Assembly (NCBI GenBank): GCA_032718565.1
Contig: JAVGVS010000286.1
Coordinates: forward strand, 1 to 64,000
Length of the DNA stretch: 64,000 nt
Reading direction: 5' to 3'
Source: Distichodus sexfasciatus
Taxonomy: Eukaryota > Chordata > Actinopteri > Characiformes > Distichodontidae
Shown: piece after piece, positions 1-13,200 of the stretch
Position numbering within the stretch: the first letter of the stretch is position 1
Layout: each line of letters opens with the position of its first letter
Program-made: the position numbers and the translations under genes
The notes under the pieces: generated by a model
Seen by the model: the letters and a program-made list of their open reading frames with translations, nothing else
Databases searched by the model: none
What the model was told of the DNA's origin: nothing

Positions 1-2464
1 GACTATGTTTCAAGTCGTCAGGGCGGGGTATTGGGTAAAGTTTTCAACCAGCTACGGGGGTTTACACATAAGTGAAATGAACCCTTTTATATATACATGG
101 GTCAATTTGACAACATAAAAGGAGGGTTAAAAACATATTTTCTCTCTATATTGTTTCTATGTAGTTTTTTGTTTATTGTAAGATTTCTTCAACTTGAGGA
201 GTTGAACGTTCTTATGCTCTTAGTATTGTTTGGGGATAAATTTCACTACATGTTGTACTCTTATAATGATAATTAAAGAATTTTGCATCTTAAATATTGA
301 GCCTTAAAAGAGACTATAATTCATTAGAGGATTTTCTCCATTCTTGTCAGGAATTCATTATTCCAAAGACTGACACACAGACACCATTCAAGGACCACCC
401 GCACTTCATCCCAGAAATATCAGGCAAGCCCTGTGCATTCTCTGCCTTCGGTCCTGCTCATGGTGTGAAGCAAGGTGCTATGGCATCTGAGGCCAGGAGC
501 TGACATGCAGGCACGTAGCAAAAAACACAGCTTTAGTGGCCTATATTTTGTAGCCTGAAATGGTCCTCCACCACATCTTTATTTCGTGCTCGTAACAGTG
601 ATGCGTATGTAAAAACAATTGTCACAGCACCCACTTTCATGACACATCTCCTAAATACTACCAAGAGTGATACAGGTGAACGCAAACCAGAAAGCAATAT
701 GTGCATGTACGTATTAGTCTGCGTGACTTCATATTTGTGAAGCCTGTCCAGATCCCCGGAGAGGGCAGAGCCAAAAATAGCCCTGGAATGTGGAATGTTT
801 CTTTTCTCCAATCTCTGCGTTTGCCCAACATACTCCCAGCACCTTTTCATAGGCTGGAAAGCAAACTGAATTAGTCATGAATATTACCAACCAACAGCCT
901 TGCAGTGATATGTATATGGTATATGGCTATAACATAAAGAGACAGTTATCTCATTAAATAAATATATTTATCATTCCGTTTATTTTAATACAAGTAAGCA
1001 AAAATAGATATAAAAATCACATACTGTCATGCACAATCCAAATCACCACTGGTAAGTTTCTGACCACAAGACCCCAGTTGAGGTGGTATTGTTTAGATTT
1101 GGGTTCTTTTACAATACTGCAGCAACACAGCCCTACAGTAAGTGTTGGGTAAAAGGAAGAAAAGATAATACTGGATTTTTAACACCTATGTGTACTTTTA
1201 GGGACACATAATAAGTGTCCTTAAAGTAAGGGGCTTTTAAAAAGGTGTTCCATCATTGCCACTGACACTGATGAGTAAAGTGGTGCACTTGAGTAACTGT
1301 ACTTCTTTAACATACTGTACTGCATTAAAATGTTAGTATTATTTGGAGTAATTGGTTTTTGAACTGCTATGACAACTGTTTGTGTAAATAATATTGTAAA
1401 AGACTTCTGGAATTGATATGTGACATGTTCTGGTTACTCCATTAATAGGCATTTGGCAAACCTTACCTTATACCAGCAAAATACTAACACTAATGAACTT
1501 TTAATATCAGATACTTAAGCACCTTTACTCAGGTAGTATTTCTAATGGAAGACTAATGGGTTTTAATTATGTTCAACAGCAGTACTCTCAGCAGTAGTGG
1601 TGTGAAAAGTGGGCCTGACTTAGCAGGGCCCCAAGTGGGTGGAGGGCCCTTGAGATGTCTGGAATTTAATTTTATTATGTGAGGCAGGCCCATGGAGACT
1701 GCTTGTGTATAGGGCCAAGAACTGGTGCTACATACCTGCTCTCATACCAGCACAGAACATAATAGCCTGTCAGTGCTGTGTTGAAAATGGCCACCACTTA
1801 TAATAATACTTAATATTAAAAGTAGCAAGAAAGTCAGCGCCGGACGGAAATGGATAGAGGAACCGTGTCTTTTTTTTGTGTTAGCTCGAGATCACAACCT
1901 ATTTTTCTCCTGATTTTTCTCCTGAAGTTGTTTTCTCAAAAACATGTCTTTATTTTTGCCCGTGCGGTCACTTAAGGTTTACTATCTCATACATTATCAG
2001 TAATTATCATATCAGTGTGGGTCACTGAAGAAGGAGCCTCAGATATCTGAAACTTTTCCATAGGAGAAGTTAAAAAACAACAACTAATGATCGCGTGAAA
2101 ACGACTTTATGCCATTACGACTTTTGAGCACCACAACCAAATGTGACATCTGCATTTTACCCATCGCTGAAGAAGCAGGGAGAAGATGACATAGGCAGTG
2201 CTCACTATAGAAATAGTGATAATGCGTGTCCAATATAGACTTATGCAGTTTAAGCATATGAAGTATTTTAATAGAGTGAACACTGTCTTTTTTCTGAACT
2301 TTTAACAGTATATTTCAGTAAGTTTCTTATTTGTCTCTGTTAGTGTCCAAGCTTGCAGTTTGCATGGCCCATGTTGGAGTTCTTGTGTCTTGTGGCCTGG
2401 TGGTTTTATGTCTCTTAAGCTATTATTAAAACATCTATTTTTACTAGCATGCATCTGAATCAGG

Positions 2465-2560
2465 CAGCATGGTGGCGCAGTGGTTAGCGTTGCCGCCTCA
2501 CAGCAAGAGGTTTGACTCCCAGGTCGGCCCTTTCTGTGTGGAGTTTGCATGCTCTTAATC
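2465..2560 (+). repeat. tRNA-like interspersed repeat fragment
   Basis: The stretch carries GGTGGCGCAGTGGTTAGCG followed by GCCGCCTCACAGCAAGAGGT and then TGTGTGGAGTTTGCATG. This is the hallmark of a very common fish interspersed repeat with a tRNA-like head. The same family appears in reverse at about 51.6-51.9 kb and 10.8-11.0 kb. It is too short and degenerate to be a tRNA gene. Confidence 0.6.
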
Positions 2561-5500
2561 GCCTCAGATAATGAACGAATGAATGAATGCATCTGAATCC
2601 TTCATGACATGACAAATCAGTTGCAGCTTAGAATTCTTTTAGTTTAATCTCATCATCTAAGCCTATTTAATACATGTAATTTTTCACATTACAATAGAAA
2701 TTGTCAGATTCATGTGTTAAACTTTAGTATCTACTATTGAGCTAGTGACATTCATTGAGCTGGATTCCTCTTCTCTGAAAATGAACCTCACATCAGAGTG
2801 CCTGTGGCCACAGGGGACTTATGTAGCTCATATCTGCCTGCTGTTTCATCAGGGCAGTACTATTATAAGACATCATTTGGATCACCCTTCCCTGTCCATC
2901 TATAATGGCGTCTATTTTGTACATTTTGCTCTTTCAGAGGAATGTGTCCCCCTAGTGACAGAAAAACCTGATATGGAATCTTTTTGTTTGGCCCGTATAA
3001 CAAATTTGTAATTGAAAGTGAAATGTATGCATTTTTAGTTGCAGTAATATGCATGTTAATGTAAATCGGTGAGTATGGGTACATACGAAAATGTTTGATT
3101 AAATGAGCTATTTCTAAGTATTGATATTTATCACAGGATTAATAAGGATGGGGAGAGAACTATTTTAGTCAAATATTAGTGCCACACATGTGCTTATACA
3201 TAATTCATGTATGCTGATACGCCGCAGTGCAGGATCCTCCTCCAGTGAGAATCTGCTGAAACAGCGTCACATTGAAACAATAAAGGATCTGTAGTATTCT
3301 AGGATATTCAAGCAGATACATGTAATTATGTGATATAGTTTTCTAACATGCAAACCATGTTTATGTTCCTTTACATAAAAGTATCAGATCTATGTAAAAT
3401 ATTTATAGTTTGTCCTCATTCAATTCATGATTGTTACATTTTTTTTTCCATTTCAGATGCTAATAAAACCCCAAACCTTACTGCAGACAACTTGCATTGC
3501 TGTTAGAAGAAAATAGAAAATGGAGTGGTTCTTGAATAAACAAAAAACAAAAATGCATTGATGAAATTTACTGATCATGCGAGAAACATTTATGATGTAA
3601 TGTGCAAATTAAATTTGACCAAAATAAGCAACTAGTATTACTGACTTATGCAAAGCAAAATAATATAAAACAGCTAGGTTTACAGAAAGTCTATGATTTA
3701 TTTCATATAGGCTGGGAAGTCAGTTAGTAACAGGTTAGTCACTAGACAAATTCACTAGTCACTTTATAGGATTTACTACTTAGTATATCATTAACATACA
3801 ATTTTTTAAATTTAGAAAAATCTTTATGCTTATAAAAATGTGATCCAAATCAAAGCAGTATTACTATGCACAATTCTTTAAAATGAGAATAAAATATGCC
3901 GAATAAAATGCCGAAATAAGCAAAATAGCTTGACAATACGTTTTCTCTGGAACATTCCACTAACAGTTTGGAAGCAAAAACTGTGAGGATGCAAAGATTC
4001 CAAAAAATTTCAGATACAGCTGTCTATTGTAGCTATGTATTCATTGGTTTTCCTCAACTTTGTGCTTTGAGCACAGCTTAAATGGATATGTTTATTTTCT
4101 CAGTTCTTATAAGCTACTAATTGCTTTGAGGACACCGATAGATAATTCTTCATAAACAGTAATGAAAGAACCAAAAAATGTTAGCGAAGGCAATTTAATC
4201 TTCATTATTAGATATGCAGATTTTAACGACTGATCAAATTCTGAACTCCTGAATAGCCAGTTTTCCATTTTAAAGGGAAAGATCAACAGCACCTAATAAA
4301 ATAATTCCAACCTATTTGTTTGACATTGTATTGTATACAACAAAGTACTGGAAGGCAGTGGACAAATAGCAATAATGTCAAAAATCGGAGGTGTCAAAAA
4401 TACACGCACTATTGACTCAACTTCTTTACTCGTTAAAGTGAAAAGTACATGCCATAAAACAAAGTACAATGTATAAAGTAGCCTTTATTCCTTTGCATTT
4501 CTCAGTGTGTGCTCTGTGCTTGGACTTCATTTGCCACTCGCGGCCAAATTTTTTATAATATTATTACGGATCAATTAATTGTGTAAAATGGATTGAAAGA
4601 TTATTAACAATGAAGTATGGAGAAGACCTCAAGTGCAAAGAGACAACTGGAATCACAGAACAAAAGAGCTGACTAATCAGTGCGTTGAAGAGGCGTGCTA
4701 AAAAGTTTTGCGTTTTTTATTGGTTTCATTTTAACAGTCTTCATTCACATAGGGAATGCATTTACAGTAATGGTTTACATATCCAGTAGGTCAATAACAG
4801 ACAAAACAATTGGCAAGCCCACATTTCCTGCATTTTAGAAAGGCTTCAGAAAAGTGTTTAAGCCCAGCTCAGGCAGACTTGATAACTGTATACACCTCCC
4901 AAATCATAACCCGTCTCTTAGGGATTTCTGTCTGCTGTGGAGCTCACTTCATAATGAAACCTGTTGCTATTCGAATAATTGAAATGTCTGGATCTCACTT
5001 TATTTTGATAGTCCAGTGGTTCTACCCGAAAAAATTTTCCTTTGAGTCTTAGCAAATAACTCTTAGCAAATGCTGAACATGCTCCGTCTTCAAACTGATA
5101 TGCAACCCGGCTTATAGTAGCTATAAATGCTCAGTTTTGGGTTGGTTAAGGTAAGTTGATGGTTCAGAGGCAGGGTTACAGATACATAAATTACTGACGA
5201 CACGTATACGGCGTACAATGGACTATCGAAATAAAGTTCCCAAAATCTGCACTTAATTCTGAAATGCCAGGAGGCTAGTCTGGGCCGAAAAACCGGTTGT
5301 ACGGTGACGGTATCACTGTCTCAGAGGTACAGTTCTGAAAAAGTCATGCAAAAAGTCATGCACACAACATGTGGGTTTTTGTATACAAATTACACATTTT
5401 CTCTTCCTTCAGTTCATACTTCAGGCTAAAGCATACTCCCACACACTAAAGGAAATAGGTTTTCATGCTTATTCCCGTTGTGCCAAGAGACCAAATATAA

Positions 5501-6316
5501 ATTAGCTACAGTCCGTTTTCTTACTAACCCTTAAAGTCCCTTAGGGTACTAAAAAAGCTTACAGAAATCGCTGAGTCACTGCTGAATTTGGTCTGGAAAT
5601 CTTCTGCAATTTGTTAATACATCCACGAAGCAATTCGGCACCAACTTTCATTTCAGCACAGTTGTTAATGGCGTTAGAAATTTTGGTCTCAGAACCGGTT
5701 GAGGAACAAATTTGGCTTTAAAAGAAAGATAAGAAAGGGAATTTTTCAGCTTTGGAAATGTCAGTTTATGTGTCTAACAGGAAGTAAAGTCCATTTAGCA
5801 AGCGACGAGCTAATACAAAGAGGGGGAAAAAAACAAAACAAAAAAAGGTACGCGGGTCAGAGTGGGTGGGGATTCTCAGACACTCACAACAAACGTGCCC
5901 TGGTGCTATAACGACATGTCTTGCATAATTACATGAAACTAGACATTTGGTTGCAGGGGTCGGACCCGTCCCCTTGTACATGCTATTTAGATTTTTTTGG
6001 GATAGAAATAAACAAACCATGAACACATACCCCGCCAAAAAAAAAAAAAAAAAAGTTTTGTTTTCCACAGCCCCGGCTTCAACCGGGATGATGCGGCCCT
6101 CGCGTGATGCGCTTGAGCACCAATGCAAAAACAGAACTAACTCCTGGGGAGTCATGTTCATCCAGGCTTGAACTACACGCCTCTTCCCGCTGGCTCGGCT
6201 TGGCCTGCTGCCAGAACAGGAGAGATCCATCCACCCCCGAAGCCACAGATGGAGTCAAATAATGAGAGAAGGTGGTGGGGGGAAAAAAGGAGAAGGATGG
6301 AGATATCCACATATAT

Positions 6317-6319
6317 GTA

Positions 6320-6357
<38 letters not shown>

Positions 6358-6358
6358 C
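6317..6358. repeat. TG/TA dinucleotide microsatellite
   Basis: A run of TG units passes directly into a run of TA units. It is a compound microsatellite with no coding sense. Confidence 0.9.
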
Positions 6359-6519
6359 ACTGTATATATATCAGTCTCATCCCAAGGAGGTAAAGAAAGA
6401 ATCAATAGCTTTAAAGCTCTAAACCCTCCTCCCGAGAGCATTTTCTATGGAATGAAAGCTTTTGCATTTGCTGTCTCGATGCCAAACACCTACTCTGACA
6501 GAACAGGGATCTTTCATTT

Positions 6520-6790
6520 AATTTTATTTATATGCTTTTTTTGGTCAGATTTGGCAGCCTCCATGTTCATAAATGCATATCTTTAAGTGTCTTGGCTCAA
6601 TTATTGCGAGAGACTGGCAGAAAATGGAGTGGGAAGTTTGTGTATCAATTATGTAAGAGCAGAGCAGAAAGATGCTTGGGATTCTGCTCCAATTGTGGGG
6701 GATAATTTAGAACCAGAACGGCTCAAAACATGGCTGCTCTTACTACTGGGCCATCTCCAGGCTATAAACCGCCCCTGGGCCAAAGACGAG
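6520..6790. other. Possible conserved non-coding element
   Basis: Unlike its surroundings, this stretch has balanced, high-complexity sequence without repeats. It includes homeodomain/POU-like words (TTTAATTTTATTTA, ATGCATATCT, CAATTATTGCGAG) and a GC-richer tail near 6740-6790. A short plus-strand frame (6587-6841) crosses it, but I recognise nothing in it. The idea of an enhancer rests only on composition. Alignment to other fish genomes would decide. Confidence 0.22.
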
Positions 6791-6994
6791 GCCGGGAAAA
6801 GGGTGGGAGAAAATGGAAACGAAGTTAAACATGGTATGTAATGAGTTAAACTTTTTTTCTCAACGCCATGTGAATCAAGTCATCCAACAGCAGGCCTGAT
6901 AACTAGACAGTAATGACATTGTCATCATGCTCAAATGGAAAGAAAAGAAAGAAAAAAAACATTCAAATGACTCCAAATGTGGGACCTGACAGAG

Positions 6995-7000
6995 TTTATT
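6995..7000 (-). other. Polyadenylation signal of copy A
   Basis: The minus strand reads AATAAA about 217 bp after the TAA stop of copy A. It is the first canonical signal after the stop, so the 3' UTR is probably a little over 200 nt. Confidence 0.6.
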
Positions 7001-7216
7001 TATATTACACTTTTAAAAACATGTATAAAATTGGTCCGGCTTCAGAAACAAGGCACGCAATGTCTTGGTTCACGATCTCAGTGTTTTGTGTCAAGCATTC
7101 CCTAGGGATATATAGATATTTATATTCAAAAAAAAAATTCCGAATTACTGAGGTTAAGATTTTCCAAGCAGCAAGACAGCCATGCAAAGAAACTTGGGTG
7201 ATGTAAAGTGGATGCT

Positions 7217-10200
7217 TTAGTAGTAGGTCTCTCTCTCCACCCAACCTACAACAAACCAGAGACAAACCCATTAAGACGCAGCAAAATGGTCACAACGCAT
7301 CACACAGACACAGTTTCTCCCTTTTGTCAATTTTAACACACAAACTAGTCATAAAGAGATTTTTTTTTAACCGCTCACCTCCTGGACGGCGCCGGATGAT
7401 GAGCTTCCGGATTTCATCATAGATAAAGATGAGCAGGGAGTAGGGGAAGGCGCAGAACCACCAGTTTGGTCTAGAGAGAGCAGACACATTAAGATTGGGA
7501 TGTGAAATATACACGTCCATTTTAAACTCTAGCAGTAAAAAGTAGGCAGGATAGTAGCGGTGCACGATTCAGAAAATCTCACAATTCGATTCGGATTCTA
7601 GGGCTCACAATTCATAATCGATTCACGATTCAAGACACATGAATTTGTTTCCACTTTGCTGTTATGAGTTACTTTTCCCATTTGACTGTGGCAGATCAAC
7701 TGAATCACACTGAATCAAATGTAGTTTACTAAATGCGTATGGACGCATACCGACTGCATTTCCTTAAAGCTCATGAAATAAGCTAGTGCCATTACGTTAG
7801 CTGAAAAATATGAATCAATTTTTTGGACTGTATGAATCGATTTTGAATTGACGGAAAGAATCGCGATTCGATTTTTTTGCACACCCCTACAGGATACGTA
7901 GCAGGGCTACATTAGTATCTTATCAAGTCTGTGCTGCTTGGTGCTATCTGGAAGATTAAACACCAGTTCTTCACGTCAGAAACACTTGCACTAGGGATGC
8001 ACGATAATATCGGAACGTCATCGGCATCGGATCGATGCTTAGATTTGCCCAATATTTTATGACACATTTATTGTAAGTCAGAAAGGTACGCCGGTCATGT
8101 GCAAAGTCTGAGGTGGGATTTTATACAGCCCACACCTTCTGTCTTACAACGTGTGGCATTACTTTGTGGCAAAATTATGAGCACGCAGTGGAACGCACAC
8201 GAGCAAAATCTCTTGTCTTTTCGTGCTTAACTCTGCCTGCACCCTCAAAAAAAATTTATTGAACTAAATTCCGTGTTTGCCTCACTCGCACACAGGCTGT
8301 ATCCCGAGACGCGTACTGCCGCACTTAAGTCCGAAGTGGTTCCTAATATCTCCGTTCCCTCACCGCCGCTGGCTGCCATTGACTTGATACACCACATAGG
8401 GCAGGAAGTGATTTTTAAAAAAAATGTTGCGCATTACACTCGATTACACTTGAGGCTGGCGCCATTTTTCTGGCAAAATTCTGAGCGTGAGGTGTAACTT
8501 TGGCGGGAAAAATCTCGTCTTTACGTGCTCAACTCCGCCTACGCTCACGCTCAGTATCGACATCTGCAGATATAAGTACAAAAATATCGGATATCGGCAT
8601 TGGCCAATAATTCTCTCATCGTGCATCCCTACTTCAGAGCAAAATTAACATCAATGAGTTAACTGATCGTTATCATACAGCAAGTTGGTCTATTTGAGCC
8701 ATCGATTTATTTTCCTGGACTTCAATTCCTTTGAAATCTTGCATAACACAAGCACAAATTAAAAAAAGACGAGAAACTGGAAGCTTACTTGAGGGGGTAC
8801 ATTCTGAGGGCAACGTCCATGCCTGGGCAGTAGGACAGGAAAGCGGCTAGGGCCGTCTCCTCGAAGAGTCCGAAGATAAGGATTTTGTTCCTGAATTGGC
8901 AAAAAAAGTAAAGTTTTAAACTCTTTGCTCAGAGGAACATTAATCCGCCTCCAAGAACAGTTCAGAAATCCACTACTCACTTCATTCCCTGCTGGAAGAC
9001 TGAGTTTCTCCTGGTCTTACAAATGATCAAGTCCGCCCACTGCACGATCACAATACTGATGAAAAAGGCAGTGTGGCAAGTGAATTCCACAATCTTCCTC
9101 TGCTCGTACGTCTGGAGAAATAGAATCGAGACGGGTTACAACTGATGGGTGAACGAATGAACGTTCCACTTCCATAGCACGTCACTAGATGGTCAAAAGC
9201 TCCTTCACAAGCATCAACGTCGTTTCTGCTTCGACCAGCTCCACCTGGATGACGCTCCAGCGAGCATTAAGCACCGATATACTCCACAGACTTCACTCAT
9301 TAAAGGGGTGGGGTGGGGGTAATTAGTAGAGATGGCACCGATCTGACTCAAACAGCTGAATCAGGTACTGGTGGCATTGGGCTGATCTACGGAACCAATA
9401 TGTAAATGCATGCATGCATAATTTGTTAATAAAATAGTACTTAAGTCAAGTAACAAAATAAGTTTAAGTTTAAGCACAACAAAATAAATCTGTCATGTAT
9501 TCAGACATTTTTAAGCATTAATTTCTGTTTAAAAAAAAAAAAAAAAAAAAGAGAGACTGTAACGATTTGTATCCTATCGGCAGATGTCCAAAGGTACAAT
9601 ATCAGTATCGTCTCGGACAAAAAAAATCAAAATCAAAATCGTATCGTGCCATCATGTTTTTTATGCCCATATGAAAGTTGTCCAGCAACATTTTATGAAA
9701 CCAGAGACCTTAAATTTTGCTCTCATTCCAAAGAACAGCCTCGTTGCGATGGATCTATTTGGAGGCCTACAAAACAATGCAACTGCATCCTCACCCACTG
9801 CTGGCCATAGCTGTCCTCCAGATCGTTTATATATTTGTCATCCCAAAACACACGGATCCCCAGCAGGGTGGACGGCAGGAATCCGTTCTCAGCCAGAATG
9901 ACAAAGTAGGTAAAGAAGCCAGCAAGGGCTTGAATCATACCTTTGGAAAGAAAAAAAAACAAAACAAGAATTGAGTTAGTGGTTAAACAATCCGTATGCT
10001 AGACAAGGGGTTTTCAACTCGTGGTCCGCAGCGGCAATGCAGTCTGTTGCGATTAGTTTCACTATTGAAAAATCACGTTTTGAAAATGATTTCATTTGAT
10101 TTTTTTTTCCAAAACACTTCCAGATCATTTGGCCCTCATTATGACTAATGAATTTAATTAGGGCTGCAACTAACAATTATTTGATTGATTGATTTTTTTT

Positions 10201-13200
10201 TGAAGAATCGATAATTAATCATAAAAAAGGGGGAAAAAAACTTTCACTTCTAGCATTTTTAATAAACCAAACTGTTTCTATTTTTCTATACTTATTTTTT
10301 ACTCCTCTAAAATGATACAATGGGGGAAAAAAAATCTGATTCCCTGAAAATTAATTTGGCCATGTTTAGACTCATTTTGGCCTATCACTCATTTTTGAGA
10401 GAGAAGTACATTTTTGCGCAAGATGGCGTTCCACATGGGAGTCGTGTCACAATAACACGGTGGAAAATATCAAGTAAATGGCTGTATTCTGAGTAGAACA
10501 CTAGTTGTTTTGGGGATTTATCAGCTAAAAATGAGTTTTGTCTGTAATAAATGAAAAGATTTGTCTGAACTGGAACGCTACGTTGAATGAGAGAGTCACG
10601 TGTGTTTCCATCGCGAAAAATGTCATTCATGCGTTTCTACGTGATTACTTCAGTTTGGTTCTCGTCTCCTTCTTATTCTTCTTTTATGGCGGTCGGCGTC
10701 CAGCTTAATGGTGCTTTACTGCCGCTGCGGCTTGGGTTAGCTTACTGCCCCCACATCAGGGGTAGCCACTGTACGCACGTGACCGCTTAATTTCTAGCGG
10801 GTTCATTTCTAAGCGGGGGCGACCAACCCTGTGCGAGCGGAACACCCTCACACCTTATGGTGATCCACCAATCAACCTGTAGAACGTGGTTTTGGACTGT
10901 GGGAGCACCTGGAGAAAAGCACGCAAAGGCCACACAGAAAAGCCCTACGGCCCACCCGGAGATCGAGCCTGGGACCTTCTCACCGTGAGGCCAGTGCATG
11001 CCGCCCGGGACAAATCAATCTTTATACCAAACACTGATACAGGGGCGTTAAGCCAGGGTTGCATTAACAAGATCGGCGTCATTGTTTCATGTTTCAGGCT
11101 TAGTGACCTAGGGTGTTTTCACACTTGGTCCGTTTCAGCCGTCAAAGCAAACTCAGATCGATTAGTCAGCATTTTTTTTTTACGTATATGTGAACACGCC
11201 AAACGAACTCAGACCCCTCGGAAACGAACGTCGGGAGGCGGTTCGCTTCAAGTCCGCGTCACGGTTTGCTTAACTCGCGCCTTATGAACACAAAGCGCTC
11301 CTGGTTCGCTTTGACGGCTTTTGTTCGAAGTGAAAACTACCCAGAATGCAAAGCAGTAAAGATCTGAGAGCTTCCTAAGAATTAAGTATGAACAGAAAAA
11401 GCACTAAGGCCCCATCTGACCTGAAGTGGACCAGAAAGAGAACCGAGTCCCCTTTCAAATGAACTCACAGTGTGAACATAAAAAGAACCGAGTTCCCTTT
11501 CTGTTGGTCCACTTTTTGGACAACTTCTAGAGGACTGAGTTTGGTTCCTTTAAAGAGGACTATATATGAAAACACCCTAAAAAAACCTGACCATATCGTC
11601 CAGCCCTACTATACGGTACCGGTCGGACAAGAGTGGGGGTGGGCAGCTGGTAGCGTAACGGTTAGGGAGTTGGCCCCAGTTGCTGGTTCTGGACCAGCAA
11701 ATGTACCACTGAGGTACTCATGAGCAAGGTACCGCACCCGAGCGCTGCTCCACTGCCGCTGCCGAAAAAGCTGTCCACCGCACCTTCCCGGGTGTGGTTC
11801 GTTGTGACGAGCTTCCCTACAATTTTGTGGGTTTCTCCACTGTCTGAAAATGTCATTGACTAAGGCTGTGCAATTAATCGAATTTTAATTTCAATATCAG
11901 CTCCAAACAATCACAAAAATAATGTAATCGACAAAAAACAATTATAATTACAATTATTTTGCCACATTACGCTCTGCAAGTATACTCATATTTTGTCTTG
12001 TGTTCCGAATGACACACGCACGCGCACTAACGCACCTTCCGAAGACTGAACGCACGTGTGTTCTGGTGGCGGTGTACAGTCTGAGCGGGTAAAGATGGCG
12101 GAAGGAGGAGAGCAGCATAAAGTCTTAAATAGTAACACAAAGTAAAGTGTTAAATAATCGTGATTTCAAGATTGACCAAATTAATCGTGATTATGTTTTT
12201 TTTCATAATCGAGCAGCCCTATCATTGACCATCAACAAACTCCTTTTATCAACGTGTAATCTGCCAATCTGTCTTGAGGACGCTGGGAGCGTCTCCAACA
12301 CTAATCTACTAATTGAATAACCACGTTGTGATGAGCGGGATTTACATCATTTATAGGGCTGCAACAAACGACCATTTTTGTAATCGAGTAATCTATCGAT
12401 TATTTTATCGATTAATCGAGTAATCGGATAAAAAAATGTAAATGAAAATGACAATACATTTGTTATTAGGCTTATTCTAGCGTGAGTAGAAGTTAGTCAC
12501 ATACGCTTTATGTTGTTGTACTCAATTGAAAATGAAGAAACAAGTTCAAGGGTCATTTTGAATCAATTTGGCCAATAAAATGAGTTGCTTTTGGCCTTGC
12601 TGGAAGAGAACTGCATGTCCCACAATCCCCTGCGCACGCCTCGGAGCCGCGTCACAATAAAGGGTTCAGCGCGTTGCGGAATGAACTATGAAAAAAAAAA
12701 AAAAATTCGATGGGAAAATCTTAATAAATGGCTGTATTGTGAGTAGAACGCTGGTTGATGTGGTTATTTATCAGCTAAATTACGCGTTTTGTCTGTAATA
12801 AAGGGGACGTTTTGACGGAAACTGAGCTTTTTAGCGAGTAATGGCGCTTACAAACAGCGCACGTTTACATCGCAAAAAATGTCATTTATGCGTTTTCATG
12901 AATTTACTGCACGGAATATCTCACAAATACGTTCACATACAGAGGGATCTATTCTCGCCTTGATCGCGCCACTGAAAATATTGTGCGCCGTTAAGCGTCT
13001 GTGTGAAACGCAAGCGGCGCATGCTGTAGCCATTTAAATGACTTAAACGAAGCTTCGATTCTAGAAAACTTGCCTCGACCATGTTTTGTAATCGAATTAT
13101 TCGAGTTATTCGAATAATCGCTTCAGCTCTAATCATTAATACAATGCTTATGGTGAGTGCAACCAGTCGGCCTTTTGTTTCTGGCACATGTCACAGGCAC

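Larger units (their letters stand above)
1..6974. other. Gene-free flank downstream of copy A
   Basis: No reading frame here has a recognisable domain, and none is flanked by convincing splice sites matching a neighbouring gene. The first 5 kb are AT-rich and of mixed complexity. From about 5.7 to 6.9 kb the base composition is more balanced. Short frames (for example minus 533-850 and minus 5766-6230) have low-complexity or random-looking composition. Small repeats inside the interval are listed separately. It is the 3' flank of the ATPase cluster, because copy A ends just to its right. Confidence 0.6.

Noticed and set aside
533..850. 105-codon minus frame as a gene
   Set aside because: No known motif and no supporting context; its length is within chance for this window.
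5766..6230. 154-codon minus frame with hydrophobic segments
   Set aside because: It includes a Phe run from a poly-A tract and no family signature. It overlaps other random frames.
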